From Thauera butanivorans NBRC 103042 (GTDB lineage Bacteria > Pseudomonadota > Gammaproteobacteria > Burkholderiales > Rhodocyclaceae): a DNA stretch of 64,000 nt. Position 1 is the stretch's first letter; each line of letters begins with the position of its first letter. Both the position numbers and the translations under genes were made by a program. Under the pieces are notes generated by a model, which saw only the letters and a list, made by a program, of their open reading frames with translations, had not been told where the DNA came from and did no database searches. Location of the stretch: the NCBI RefSeq assembly GCF_001591165.1, contig NZ_BCUG01000022.1, positions 1-64,000 on the forward strand, read 5' to 3'. Shown one piece after another: positions 8,103-16,206 of the stretch.

Positions 8103-9476
8103 ATGATCCGCCGCCTCACGCTGGCCCCGCTGTGTGCCGCGCTGCTGCTGGCCGCCGCCGGCGCCCGCGCCACGCCCCTGCCGCAGTTGTGGGAAGCTGC
8201 CCAGGCCCATGCGCCCGTCCTGCACTCGGCCCGCGCCGCCCGCTTGGCGGGGCAGAGCCGCAGCGACCAGGCGCGCGCCCTATGGCGGCCCGACCTGGTC
8301 ATCGGTGCCGCCGCCGGTTATGCCGACGCCAGCAGCCTGACCCGCGGTGCGCAGTTCGCCGCGCCGGGCTTCGGCAGCACCGGCGGCGTGCGCTTCGAGA
8401 CCGACGTCAGCCACGCCCGCAGCGGCAACTGGAGCCTGGTGCTGATGCAGCCGCTCTACAGCCCGCAGCGCAGCGCCCGGCAGCAGTTGCTGGAGATCTC
8501 CGCCGCGAGCGCCGAGCTGCAGTGGCAGGCCGCCCGCCAGAACCTGATGTTGCATCTGGCCGAAACCTATTTCGCGCTGGCGCTGGCCGAGGAATCGCTG
8601 CACGTGCTGCGGCGGCAGCAACAGGCGGTGGAACGCATCCTCACCGAAACCCGCGACCGCTTCGAACTGGGCGACCTGCCGGTGACGGATACCCACGAAG
8701 CCCACGCGCGCGCCGAAGCCGTGCGTGCCCAGGTGCTTGCCGCCGAAACCGAACTGGATCTGCGCCGCAACGCGCTGGCCGACCTGACCGGCATCCGCCT
8801 GGCGGACGGCGAGGCTCGCCTGCCCCAGGCCCTGCGGCAAACGCCGCAGACCGCGCCCCTGGATGACTGGCAGGCCCGCGCCGCGCAGCACAACCCGCAG
8901 TGGCTGCTGATGGAACAGCAGGTGGCCGCGGCCGCCCGCGAAGCCGCCCGCCACGGCCCGCTGGACGACGCCCGGCTGGATCTGGTGGCCAGGGTCGGCA
9001 GCGAACACCTCAGCGGCGACGGCCGCGGCGGCAGCGCCGCGAACCACGGCCGCGAGGCCTGGGCCGGCGTGCAGTTCACCTTGCCGCTGTCCACCAGCGG
9101 CCTGCGCAGCGCCCAGCAGCGGGAAGCCCTGCATCTGCTCGACCAGGCCCGCGCCGACCGCGACCTGCTCCGCCAGCAGATCGATCACCGCATGCGCAGC
9201 GCCTGGCTGGGCCTGACCACCGGCAGCGCCCGCGTGCAGGCGCTGCAGGCGGGCGCCGAAGCCAGTCTGGCACAACTGGAAGCCACCCGGCTCGGCCTGG
9301 AGGCCGGCGACCGCAGCACGCTGGATCTGCTCAATGCCGAAAACGCCCATGCCGCCGCCCGGCTGGCGCTGGACGAGGCGCGCGTGCAGTTGCTGCTGCA
9401 CCGTCTGCAGCTCGACGCGCTGGCCGGCGGGCTGGACGAAGGCGCTCTGGCGTGGGCCTGGGCGCAGGCCCGCTGA
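8103..9476 (+). CDS. TolC-family outer-membrane efflux channel
   Basis: A 457-aa outer-membrane factor. A signal peptide (residues 1-22, ending AAAGARA) precedes two repeats of the long alpha-helical TolC domain, visible as Ala/Arg/Gln-rich amphipathic stretches with LAETYFALALAEE in the first repeat and LQAGAEASLAQLEATRLGLEAG in the second. It is the exit duct for the upstream adaptor and pump and is the last gene of the operon. No lipobox Cys follows the signal peptide, unlike the OprM group. Confidence 0.92.
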   Translation: MIRRLTLAPLCAALLLAAAGARATPLPQLWEAAQAHAPVLHSARAARLAGQSRSDQARALWRPDLVIGAAAGYADASSLTRGAQFAAPGFGSTGGVRFETDVSHARSGNWSLVLMQPLYSPQRSARQQLLEISAASAELQWQAARQNLMLHLAETYFALALAEESLHVLRRQQQAVERILTETRDRFELGDLPVTDTHEAHARAEAVRAQVLAAETELDLRRNALADLTGIRLADGEARLPQALRQTPQTAPLDDWQARAAQHNPQWLLMEQQVAAAAREAARHGPLDDARLDLVARVGSEHLSGDGRGGSAANHGREAWAGVQFTLPLSTSGLRSAQQREALHLLDQARADRDLLRQQIDHRMRSAWLGLTTGSARVQALQAGAEASLAQLEATRLGLEAGDRSTLDLLNAENAHAAARLALDEARVQLLLHRLQLDALAGGLDEGALAWAWAQAR

Positions 9477-9484
9477 GCCAGCCC

Positions 9485-9531
9485 CGCCATGCCCTTCTCG
9501 CCCGCTGGCGCCGGCACGGCGGGGCATGGCG
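9485..9531. terminator. Inverted repeat between convergent genes
   Basis: CGCCATGCCC (9485-9494) pairs with GGGCATGGCG (9522-9531). It sits between the convergent TolC-like and cytochrome b genes. No T-run follows, so it is a GC-rich stem-loop with only possible terminator function. Confidence 0.45.
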
Positions 9532-9582
9532 ATGAGCTCGATGCGGCAATCCATGCCGCGGTGAATCCTGCCCGGTGCCGGT

Positions 9583-10269
9583 TCATGGCATGCCGCTCCG
9601 CGCCGGATCGTCGCCCCCCTGGAGCGAGCGGCCGGACCGGGCGGGGTCGCCCTCCGGTTCCTCGTCCTCCCAGCCGGTGATCATCGCCTTGATGTGGGCG
9701 AACACCGTGTGCCCGGTGGTGGTGAGATACACGTGCACGATGAAGAACACCAGCATCATGAAGGCGCCCGCGGTGTGGGCGGTGGCCACCCATTCCAGTT
9801 CCAGCCAGCGGTCGACGCCGTAATCCCCCCACCAGGCGTAGAAGAGGTAGAACAGGCCGGAGACCCAGATGACGGGCGAGACCACCGCCAGCAGCGCTAG
9901 GTAGGCCAGGCGCTGCAGCGGATTGTGCTTCTTGAGCGCGGTCTTGTGATAGGGGTGGGGCGCGCCGCGGAAGATGCCCCAGGCGTAGTAGCGCACCATG
10001 GCGTCCACCTTCTTCAGCGTGGGGATGTACTGCCGCCACTCGCCGGTGGTGAATTGCCAGAAGATGGTGAAGGCCCACAGCACCAGCAGCGCCCAGGCGG
10101 CCAGGGTGTGGTACTCCACCGCGCGGCGGAAGCCGAAATTCTCGTAGGCGCCGGCGATCTCGAAGCCGGTGAGCATCATGAAGACGATCAGCACGGCCTG
10201 GGACCAGTGCCAGAAACGCTCGTAGCGCTTGAAGACGTAGATGCGGCGCACGGGTCGATGTTCGTTCAT
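9583..10269 (-). CDS. Membrane b-type cytochrome (cytochrome b561/b6-like), partner of the octaheme cytochrome
   Basis: A 228-aa protein with four or five membrane segments. Histidines placed in or beside helices (YERFWHWSQ, VEYHTLAAW, WVATAHTAG, FFIVHVYLTTTGH) are the likely axial ligands of two b hemes, as in Ni/Fe-hydrogenase and formate dehydrogenase type cytochrome b subunits. The true start is the ATG at 10269, four bp from the octaheme gene stop, so the two form one unit. It probably passes electrons between the quinone pool and the octaheme protein; direction is not readable. The C-terminal tail holds a small internal duplication (DPARSG twice). Confidence 0.9.
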   Translation of the reverse strand: MNEHRPVRRIYVFKRYERFWHWSQAVLIVFMMLTGFEIAGAYENFGFRRAVEYHTLAAWALLVLWAFTIFWQFTTGEWRQYIPTLKKVDAMVRYYAWGIFRGAPHPYHKTALKKHNPLQRLAYLALLAVVSPVIWVSGLFYLFYAWWGDYGVDRWLELEWVATAHTAGAFMMLVFFIVHVYLTTTGHTVFAHIKAMITGWEDEEPEGDPARSGRSLQGGDDPARSGMP

Positions 10270-10273
10270 GGTG

Positions 10274-11854
10274 TCACTTCCCCCGGTAGTGGGTGAGGAT
10301 GCGCAGCGCGCCATGGATCAGCACGCCGGCCAGGGCCGCGAGCGCGGCCAGCCAGCCGGCGGTGCGCAGCAAGGGGAGGCCGTCGCGGCCCGGAACGTAG
10401 ATGCCCTCCACGCCCGCCAGGCGTCCGTCCCGGCTGTGGCATTCGTGGCAGGCCACGGCCCGCTCCTTGGGCGCCACCATGTGGGTGATCGGCCAGATCA
10501 TGCGGGTGGCGGCGAAATCGAACTTGCCGCTGTAGGGCTGGCCCGTGGCCGCGGCGCCGGCGGCCAGCGCCTTGGGCCAGTCGAAGTTGTACCAGAAGGC
10601 GGTGTCGTCCGGCGTGGCGGTGTGCGGCACCAGCAAGGTGCGGTGCTCCACGTCGTAAGGCTGCTTGCCGTGGAAGATCTTCACCGGCCAGATACGTGCG
10701 TCCGGGTCGTCCGGGCCGCCGTGGAAGGTGTTGATCGCCACCTCGGCGGACGGATCGATGCGGGTGTCGATCGTGGTGTAGGTGACCTTGCCGTTGAACC
10801 ACAGGTAGTCGGGCACCACGTTCTCGCCGAGGACGAAGTCGCCCTTCTTGCTGTCGTAGATCACGTGGCCCTTGTCGTCCTTCTTCTGGAAGGGCTTGCC
10901 GTTCTGGTCCATCCGGCCGGCGGTGGACCAGTCCCAACCCATCTTGGTGGGCACGCCGCCGCGCGCGAAGCTCGGGATGTGGCAGGCCTGGCAGGCCAGG
11001 GTGTCCGTATGGGCATTGAGCCGTCCGGCATGCAGCAGGCTTTCCTCGTGCGGCTTGTCGCCGTGACAGGACTGGCAGGTGGCCGGGTTGCGTTCGCTCT
11101 TCTGGCCGCGCACGAGGGGGCCGTGGGGATCGGCGGCGGTCATGGCGATGCGGCTGCCGGGCACCTTGTGCTCTTCGGCCTGGTGGCAGTCGCTGCAGGC
11201 GAAGTTCAGGCCGTCCTGCGCCATGTGCACGTCCAGTTCGCGCGGCGCGGCGTTGAGGGAGGAATCCAGGTCGCCGTGCTTCACGCCGTCCCCGCCGCCG
11301 CCGTAGTAGTGGCAGGTGCCGCAAGTCTCGCGCGAGGTGTGGCCCACATGCTGCGCCACCCGGGCGAGATCGGTGGCCTCGACGAACTTGCCCGAACCGG
11401 GCGGCCATTCCATGCGCTCGTAGGCCGGGTGCCCGGCCAGCCCGGAGAGCTTCTTGTATCCCCCTGTATTGTGGCAGGCTAGGCAATCCACCTTCTCCTC
11501 GGCGGAGAAATCGAAGCTGTCGTCCTTCCAGCCGTAACCCACGTGGCAGGACTGGCAGAAAGCCTCGTTGGACTTGTCGCCGATGCAGAAGCCGTTGAGC
11601 ATGGTCTTCTTGCCCAGCTTGCTGCCGTCGGCGGGATTCTCGTATTCCCAGGTCCAGTGGCGGGTGGCCATGACCTGCCTGGCCGCCTCGGTGTGACAGG
11701 ACAGACAGGCGCGGGTGACGTCCTCACCGCTGGCAAACGGGCCCTGCAGTTCCTTGAACTTGCCGTGGTCGGCGGTCGCCGCCAGGGCGCTGCCTGCCAT
11801 CCATAACGCCACGCCGAGTGCGCATGCCACACCCCGGCCGATCATGGTCTCCAT
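10274..11854 (-). CDS. Octaheme c-type cytochrome, tetrathionate reductase (Otr) family
   Basis: A 526-aa exported multiheme cytochrome. Eight heme-binding CXXCH motifs are present in order: CLSCH, CQSCH, CLACH, CGTCH, CSDCH, CQSCH, CQACH and CHECH. An N-terminal signal sequence (GVACALGVALWMAGSALA) and a C-terminal hydrophobic anchor (TAGWLAALAALAGVLIHGA) place it on the periplasmic face. I chose the ATG at 11854 (METMIGRG) because AGGAAGAGGAGC lies just before it; the frame extends 92 codons further but that part is not protein-like. The Shewanella homologue reduces tetrathionate, nitrite and hydroxylamine in vitro, so the physiological substrate here is uncertain. Downstream cytochrome b is the likely membrane partner. 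Confidence 0.93.
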   Translation of the reverse strand: METMIGRGVACALGVALWMAGSALAATADHGKFKELQGPFASGEDVTRACLSCHTEAARQVMATRHWTWEYENPADGSKLGKKTMLNGFCIGDKSNEAFCQSCHVGYGWKDDSFDFSAEEKVDCLACHNTGGYKKLSGLAGHPAYERMEWPPGSGKFVEATDLARVAQHVGHTSRETCGTCHYYGGGGDGVKHGDLDSSLNAAPRELDVHMAQDGLNFACSDCHQAEEHKVPGSRIAMTAADPHGPLVRGQKSERNPATCQSCHGDKPHEESLLHAGRLNAHTDTLACQACHIPSFARGGVPTKMGWDWSTAGRMDQNGKPFQKKDDKGHVIYDSKKGDFVLGENVVPDYLWFNGKVTYTTIDTRIDPSAEVAINTFHGGPDDPDARIWPVKIFHGKQPYDVEHRTLLVPHTATPDDTAFWYNFDWPKALAAGAAATGQPYSGKFDFAATRMIWPITHMVAPKERAVACHECHSRDGRLAGVEGIYVPGRDGLPLLRTAGWLAALAALAGVLIHGALRILTHYRGK

Positions 11855-12219
11855 GCTCCTCTTCCTTTTCTTTTCTAATGCCCGGCCCCTGGATGCCCGG
11901 TCGGGATGTGAAACGAAGGCAGGAAAGAACATCCGGGCAACGGCCCCTGCCAGGAGAGTTCGGGGGGCAGCGAAGCGACGCTGCGGTGGCTGTTCAGTCG
12001 GGCATTTCCGCCTCAGTGTCGGGTGTATCAAGGAACATGCCAGAATCCACGGCAACCATGATTTAAATAAATTTCTTTTAAAAACAACAATATGAAACTT
12101 GAACCCAGCCATTCCGGAGCGAGCCGGCACTGCCAGCGGCGCGTGCCATGACAGTTCATGGCAGCATCTGGCGTCAATCCTGGCAGGCCGGCCGAGTGGC
12201 CGGCCCCCTCATCGCACCC
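11855..12219 (-). promoter_or_regulatory. 365-bp gap holding the octaheme gene promoter region
   Basis: No coding sequence seen. It holds a strongly AT-rich patch (about 12057-12095) that contrasts with its surroundings and probably carries the promoter for the minus-strand octaheme/cytochrome b pair. I find no FNR-type TTGAT-N4-ATCAA site here. A 21-bp sequence at 11932-11952 recurs at 21512-21532. Confidence 0.5.
11932..11952 (+). repeat. 21-bp intergenic repeat, copy 1
   Basis: Identical to 21512-21532. Core CCGGGCAACGGCCCCTGCC; can form a small GGCA/TGCC hairpin. Both copies are in non-coding DNA. Confidence 0.6.
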
Positions 12220-13206
12220 CTATTCGGGCACGCAGATTCTGTGTCCGGCCGCCGCCGCGAGGGTCTTCACCGCCAGCAGGGCGACCACCGCGCTGAGTGT
12301 CGCCAGCAGCACCCAGGACAAGCCCGCATGGAAGGCGGAGCCGCTGCGCGCGCTCATCTCGAAGGTGGCGATCGTCATCGCCGCCAGCGGGAAGGAATAG
12401 GCCCAGGCCGAAATGAAGAACGGCAGACGGAAGAAGCGCGCAGCATTGCTCGCCAGCAGCAGGGTCAGGAACAAGGCGGTGAAGTACAGCACGCGGGCGA
12501 AGGCGTCGAGCTGGCCGGTCAGCGCCACGTAGGAAATGAAACCCACCGCGGGCGGCGCGATCAGGATGAACAATGTCGGCGTCAGGCGCGCCGGCAGCGG
12601 TTCGTGGAAGAACAGGCGGTAGAGCACGATGGTCATCAGCACCAGCCAGAACACCAGCCCGATGCTGAAGAAGAACCAGCTGACGTCCGCCGGGGCGAAA
12701 CGCACGCCGGCGATCGGCACGAGGATGTTGCCCACCACCGGAATGAACCAGGCCGGGTTGGCGTGCTTGATGTCGTAATGGGTGTGGTGGATCCAGCTGC
12801 TCATGGCGAACAGCGTGAACGTCAGGTGGACCGCGGCGCCGATGCCCCACAGCCAGCGTGCCACGGCAGGCGCGTCCTGGGCCCAGGCGATGCCGAGCAG
12901 GATGAGGCCGATCGAGATGGCGGGAAAGAAATTGAGCCGTACCGGGTGGGCCCAGTCGGCGCGCACGGCGTCCGGATGGCGCAGCACCTTGGCGGCGTAG
13001 ACCGCCAGCAGGAACACATACAGGCCGCTCGCCAGCCAGCGCAGCACGATGCCGGCCTCCGGCGGTACGCCGCCGCCGTGGTGCGCCTTGAGCCAGGCGA
13101 TGGCCAGCCCGGCCACGCCCATGACGGTGGAAAACAGGGCGACGGGGAAATGCGCCAGCCACCCTGCGTGATCAACGGGTGCTGTGCTGGAAGCAGGGAC
13201 GGTCAT
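12220..13206 (-). CDS. SLAC1/TDT-family anion channel or exporter
   Basis: A 328-aa protein with about ten membrane helices and the SLAC1/TehA (tellurite-resistance/dicarboxylate transporter) pattern: N-terminal FPVALFSTVMGVAGLAIAW, then RHPDAVRADWAHPVRLNFFPAISI, and NPAWFIPVVGNILVPIAG. The start at 13206 follows a GGAGCTTCC purine-rich site; the longer frame is out of family. TDT proteins export small anions such as sulfite (yeast Ssu1), tellurite or malate, and SLAC1 channels conduct nitrate/chloride. Its place beside an octaheme sulfur/nitrogen-oxyanion cytochrome and a DsrE-like protein makes sulfite or a related oxyanion an attractive but unproven substrate. Confidence 0.88.
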   Translation of the reverse strand: MTVPASSTAPVDHAGWLAHFPVALFSTVMGVAGLAIAWLKAHHGGGVPPEAGIVLRWLASGLYVFLLAVYAAKVLRHPDAVRADWAHPVRLNFFPAISIGLILLGIAWAQDAPAVARWLWGIGAAVHLTFTLFAMSSWIHHTHYDIKHANPAWFIPVVGNILVPIAGVRFAPADVSWFFFSIGLVFWLVLMTIVLYRLFFHEPLPARLTPTLFILIAPPAVGFISYVALTGQLDAFARVLYFTALFLTLLLASNAARFFRLPFFISAWAYSFPLAAMTIATFEMSARSGSAFHAGLSWVLLATLSAVVALLAVKTLAAAAGHRICVPE

Positions 13207-13228
13207 GGGAAGCTCCTGGGCCGGCGAA

Positions 13229-13660
13229 TCAGTAGCGGATGTCGATGCGGACTTCGTGCGGCGCGGCGCCGGACACGAGCTCGAAGGCGCTGTCCTCGAA
13301 GGCCGGGGGCCCCGAAACACTCGGATTGTTCGACAGCCCGTAGCCTTCGGTCGGGAACATGCCGAAGCGCCGGTTGAGTTCGCCGTTACCGTCTTCGTCG
13401 TGGTAGGCCATGATGGCATAGCGGCCGGGCGGCAGCCCGTCGAACTCGACCCGCAGTTCGCCCGGCACGGCGGCCACCTGTTTCACGGCAAGGGCCTGGG
13501 CTTCCTTGCGGAAGGTCTTCGGGTCGGCATACAGGCCCACGCGCACGCTGCCGCGCGCGTGCTGCAGTCCGTCGAGGGTGACGTGGAGCGCGGTATCCTG
13601 CGCCAGCGCGCTGCCCGTCGCCGAAGCCGAGAGCAGAAAGATCAGCAAATGCCGGGTCAT
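13229..13660 (-). CDS. Exported DUF2141 protein
   Basis: A 143-aa protein with a signal peptide (LLIFLLSASATGSALA) and the DUF2141 core: G-x-V-R-V-G-L-Y, F-x-x-L-P-P-G-R-Y-A-I-M-A-Y-H-D-E-D-G-N-G-E-L-N, then a GYGLSNN-type segment. The acidic D-E-D-G-N-G loop resembles a calcium-binding turn. The biochemical role of DUF2141 is unknown. It lies 22 bp upstream of the SLAC1-type gene on the same strand and is likely co-transcribed. Confidence 0.85.
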   Translation of the reverse strand: MTRHLLIFLLSASATGSALAQDTALHVTLDGLQHARGSVRVGLYADPKTFRKEAQALAVKQVAAVPGELRVEFDGLPPGRYAIMAYHDEDGNGELNRRFGMFPTEGYGLSNNPSVSGPPAFEDSAFELVSGAAPHEVRIDIRY

Positions 13661-13739
13661 GTCCTGAACCTCCGGGGCTGGCCGCATCGCCCGGACAGGG
13701 CGGATGCCGCGCAACCGCGGCCGGCCTGAATGCAAGGTT

Positions 13740-13773
13740 CCGGTCCGCGACGAATCGATTCATCGCGGACCGG
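13740..13773. terminator. Near-perfect 16-bp stem-loop downstream of the DsrE-like gene
   Basis: CCGGTCCGCGA (13740-13750) pairs with TCGCGGACCGG (13763-13773); after one C-A mismatch the stem continues with GAAT/ATTC. It lies after the stop of the DsrE-like gene and before the DUF2141 gene. There is no T-tract, so termination is plausible but mRNA stabilisation is an alternative. Confidence 0.55.
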
Positions 13774-13806
13774 ATGGGGCTGGCCGCCGTGGCGGCCCGT
13801 ATCCGC

Positions 13807-14223
13807 TCAGAACCCGATGACCTTGCGGTTCGGTTCCAGCAGGGCACGCCCCATGTCGGCGGGCTTGGCCGGCCTGATGCCATCCTTGAGGTCCTCCGGC
13901 TTGTTTCCGGAGTTGGGCAGGTAGAGTGCGCAGACCGAGGCCGTCGCCCCCTTCTTCAGCGCGGCGTCGAGCAACTGCGCGGGGGTGACGTCGTTGGGCT
14001 TCAGGGCTTCGCCCCCCGCATTCCTGAGTGCCAGATCTCCGGCCTTGTCGCACAGCAGGATGTCGACCTGGGCGCCTTGCTCCTGCATCTGGTTGGCGAG
14101 GACCATGGCCATGCCTTGCGTCATGGTGCTGGCGTCGTTGAGCACGACGGTGACGGCCTGCTTGTCGGCGAGCGCGGCGCCGGAACCGAGTGCGAAGGCA
14201 AGTGCGATGAGGGTTTTCTTCAT
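13807..14223 (-). CDS. Periplasmic DsrE-like protein
   Basis: A 138-aa protein with a cleavable signal peptide (MKKTLIALAFALGSGAALA) and a DsrE/DsrF-type fold: VTVVLNDASTMTQGMAMVLANQM, the central V-D-I-L-L-C-D-K-A-G-D-L-A-L segment with a Cys, and a second Cys in ASVCALYLPN. Cytoplasmic DsrE proteins carry persulfide sulfur on a conserved Cys; an exported version could handle sulfane sulfur in the periplasm. The start codon is preceded by AGGAGTTGC. It heads the minus-strand block that includes the SLAC1-type gene and octaheme cytochrome, supporting a sulfur-related role. Substrate is inference. Confidence 0.85.
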   Translation of the reverse strand: MKKTLIALAFALGSGAALADKQAVTVVLNDASTMTQGMAMVLANQMQEQGAQVDILLCDKAGDLALRNAGGEALKPNDVTPAQLLDAALKKGATASVCALYLPNSGNKPEDLKDGIRPAKPADMGRALLEPNRKVIGF

Positions 14224-14696
14224 GGTGCAACTCCTTGTGGACGAAAGATGTGGGCGTTCGGCGAAACGGCGCTCGAGGCGGGCGCCGCCATTCACGCGCC
14301 GAGTTCCGGATAGGCTTTCTTCAGCCGGTGATCAGCGAAGAAGGCCCCGAAGGGCAGCAGCGCGCCATGGCGTCAAAAATAAGATTATGCTAATACAACA
14401 TCGAGCTGAATACCAACCTGTCGGCCATGTCGTCATGCAATGACCTGCCGCTCCCCATGCCGATCAAGATGCATGCCTACGTTCCCCGCTCCGCTACATC
14501 GCTGCATCTGCATGATTCTTCACCGCTTTCGAGCTTGCTCGATACCTGCCATCTTTGGCAGCACCGCCACAAACGGCAGCCCTCCCTGCCAGCAGTCCGC
14601 CGCCAGGAGGCCGCAGCGCGGCCCCGCCTTTCCTTGAACCATCGCGTTCCGGCCCGATATGCCGGACGAGCACCACGAACCAGGATGCCCACGACC
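14224..14696. promoter_or_regulatory. 473-bp gap between divergent dsrE-like and trxC genes
   Basis: No coding sequence I can support. An AT-rich patch at about 14371-14402 is the best promoter location for either direction. The rest is GC-rich with no recognised operator. Confidence 0.4.
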
Positions 14697-15131
14697 ATGA
14701 ACGCCCCGCTCCATCTCGTCTGCCCCCACTGCCACGCCGTCAACCGCCTGCCGGCCGAGCGCCTGGGTCAGGCGCCCAACTGCGGCCAGTGCCACCGTCC
14801 CCTGTTCGACGGACAGCCCGTGGAACTCGACGCGGCGGCCTTCCCCCGCCACCTTGCCCGCAACGGCATTCCGCTGCTGGTGGATTTCTGGGCACCCTGG
14901 TGCGGCCCCTGTCGCATGATGGCGCCCCACTTCGCCGAAGCCGCGCGCCTGCTGGAACCGCGGGTACGGCTGGCTAAGGTAGACACGGAGGCGGCACCGC
15001 AACTGGGCGCCCAGTACGGCATCCGCAGCATTCCCACGCTGGCGCTGTTCGCCGGCGGCAAGGAAGTCGCGCGCCAGACAGGCGCCATGGGCGCCCAGGG
15101 CATCGTGCGCTGGGTAGACAGTCACCTGTGA
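14697..15131 (+). CDS. trxC: Thioredoxin 2 (zinc-ribbon thioredoxin)
   Basis: A 144-aa TrxC. The N-terminal zinc ribbon has two CXXC pairs (Cys9/Cys12 in CPHC and Cys29/Cys32 in CGQC), followed by a thioredoxin domain with active site WCGPC at residues 68-72 and the cis-Pro motif IRSIPTLALF. Cytoplasmic protein-disulfide reductant; the E. coli homologue is induced by oxidative stress. The start at 14697 fits family length; an in-frame ATG at 14685 would add four residues. A strong stem-loop follows the stop. Confidence 0.95.
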   Translation: MNAPLHLVCPHCHAVNRLPAERLGQAPNCGQCHRPLFDGQPVELDAAAFPRHLARNGIPLLVDFWAPWCGPCRMMAPHFAEAARLLEPRVRLAKVDTEAAPQLGAQYGIRSIPTLALFAGGKEVARQTGAMGAQGIVRWVDSHL

Positions 15132-15147
15132 GAGCAGGTACGCGATC

Positions 15148-15184
15148 TGCTCCGCATCCGGCAAACTGCCTCGGATGCGGAGCA
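15148..15184 (+). terminator. 13-bp perfect stem-loop after trxC
   Basis: TGCTCCGCATCCG (15148-15160) and CGGATGCGGAGCA (15172-15184) are exact reverse complements with an 11-base loop, 17 bp after the trxC stop. There is no following T-run, so it may be a rho-assisted or non-canonical terminator. Confidence 0.6.
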
Positions 15185-15358
15185 AGCGATGCCCGGATGA
15201 TTCGGCGACTTTGGAAAGGTTGCTGGAGCCGTACAGGCGATTTTGCCGACATCTGGTCCGGATCAGCCGTCGACCACTGCGTTTCCGCCTCTTTGTATGG
15301 GCGCGCACCCTCTTCAATATTATCGATTTCTCATGTTTCACCCCCGCCCGGACCAGCC

Positions 15359-16069
15359 ATGAAGATTGCCGACCCCGCCCAGACTTCCCTGCTCAACGAA
15401 ATGGAGTTGCTGCTCGGAACCTTGCCCCTCGACGGCGCAGCAGTGCTGGAACTGGGCTGCGGCAAGGCCCAGAAGACACGGACCCTGGCCGAGAGCGGCA
15501 GGGTTGCGCACATTCTCGCGCTGGAGGTGGATGCCATCCAGCACGAGCGCAACCTGGAAATCACCGATCTGCCCCAGGTGGAGTTCCGCCATGGCGGGGC
15601 CGAGGCCATCCCTGCGGAAGACGGCCGCTTCGACGCCGTGCTGATGTTCAAGTCCCTGCACCACGTCCCGGCCGGACACATGGATCGCGCCTTGCGCGAA
15701 ATCGCCCGCGTACTCAGGCCGGGCGGCCTGGCATGGATTTCCGAGCCGGTTTACGCCGGCGACTTCAACGAGATCCTGCGCCTGTTCCACGACGAAAAGG
15801 CAGCGCGCGAAGCTGCCTTCGCCGCGGTGTGCAAGGCGGTGGACGACGGCAGCCTGCACCTCGAACGGCAACTCTTCTTCAACACCCGGAGCCACTACCG
15901 GGGTTTCGCCGACTTCGACGCCCGCATCATCCGCGTCACCCATACCGACCACCGCCTGTCCGATGACGTCCATCGGCAAGTGCGGGACAGGTTCAACGCA
16001 CACCTGACGCCGGAGGGCGCCACCTTCCATACGCCCAACCGGGTGGACATCCTGCGCAAGCCGGCCTGA
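15359..16069 (+). CDS. Class I SAM-dependent methyltransferase
   Basis: A 236-aa Rossmann-fold methyltransferase (Methyltransf_11 type). Motif I is VLELGCGKAQKT (about residues 29-40), motif II covers ILALEVDAIQHERN, and motif IV/post-I FDAVLMFKSLHHVP is followed by ALREIARVLRPGGLAWISEP. Substrate unknown; the His-rich LHHVP and the C-terminal half do not point to a named enzyme. The ATG was chosen because homology-like sequence starts there; the frame is open upstream through the trxC terminator. Stands alone between trxC and a convergent permease. Confidence 0.88.
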   Translation: MKIADPAQTSLLNEMELLLGTLPLDGAAVLELGCGKAQKTRTLAESGRVAHILALEVDAIQHERNLEITDLPQVEFRHGGAEAIPAEDGRFDAVLMFKSLHHVPAGHMDRALREIARVLRPGGLAWISEPVYAGDFNEILRLFHDEKAAREAAFAAVCKAVDDGSLHLERQLFFNTRSHYRGFADFDARIIRVTHTDHRLSDDVHRQVRDRFNAHLTPEGATFHTPNRVDILRKPA

Positions 16070-16206
16070 ATCACAACGACGTCACCCATCCGCTTCTCCC
16101 ATTGTGCCGGGCTGATGATGCAGCGCATGTTCTCCGCACTCACCCTCTCCTGGCGCTTCCTGGCGGCCTTCCGGTAACGCGTGCCGTCTCTTTGTCAGCC
16201 CCTTCC

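Noticed and set aside
11855..12130. 92-residue N-terminal extension of the octaheme cytochrome
   Set aside because: A proper signal peptide and ribosome binding site belong to the ATG at 11854; the extension covers AT-rich promoter-like DNA.
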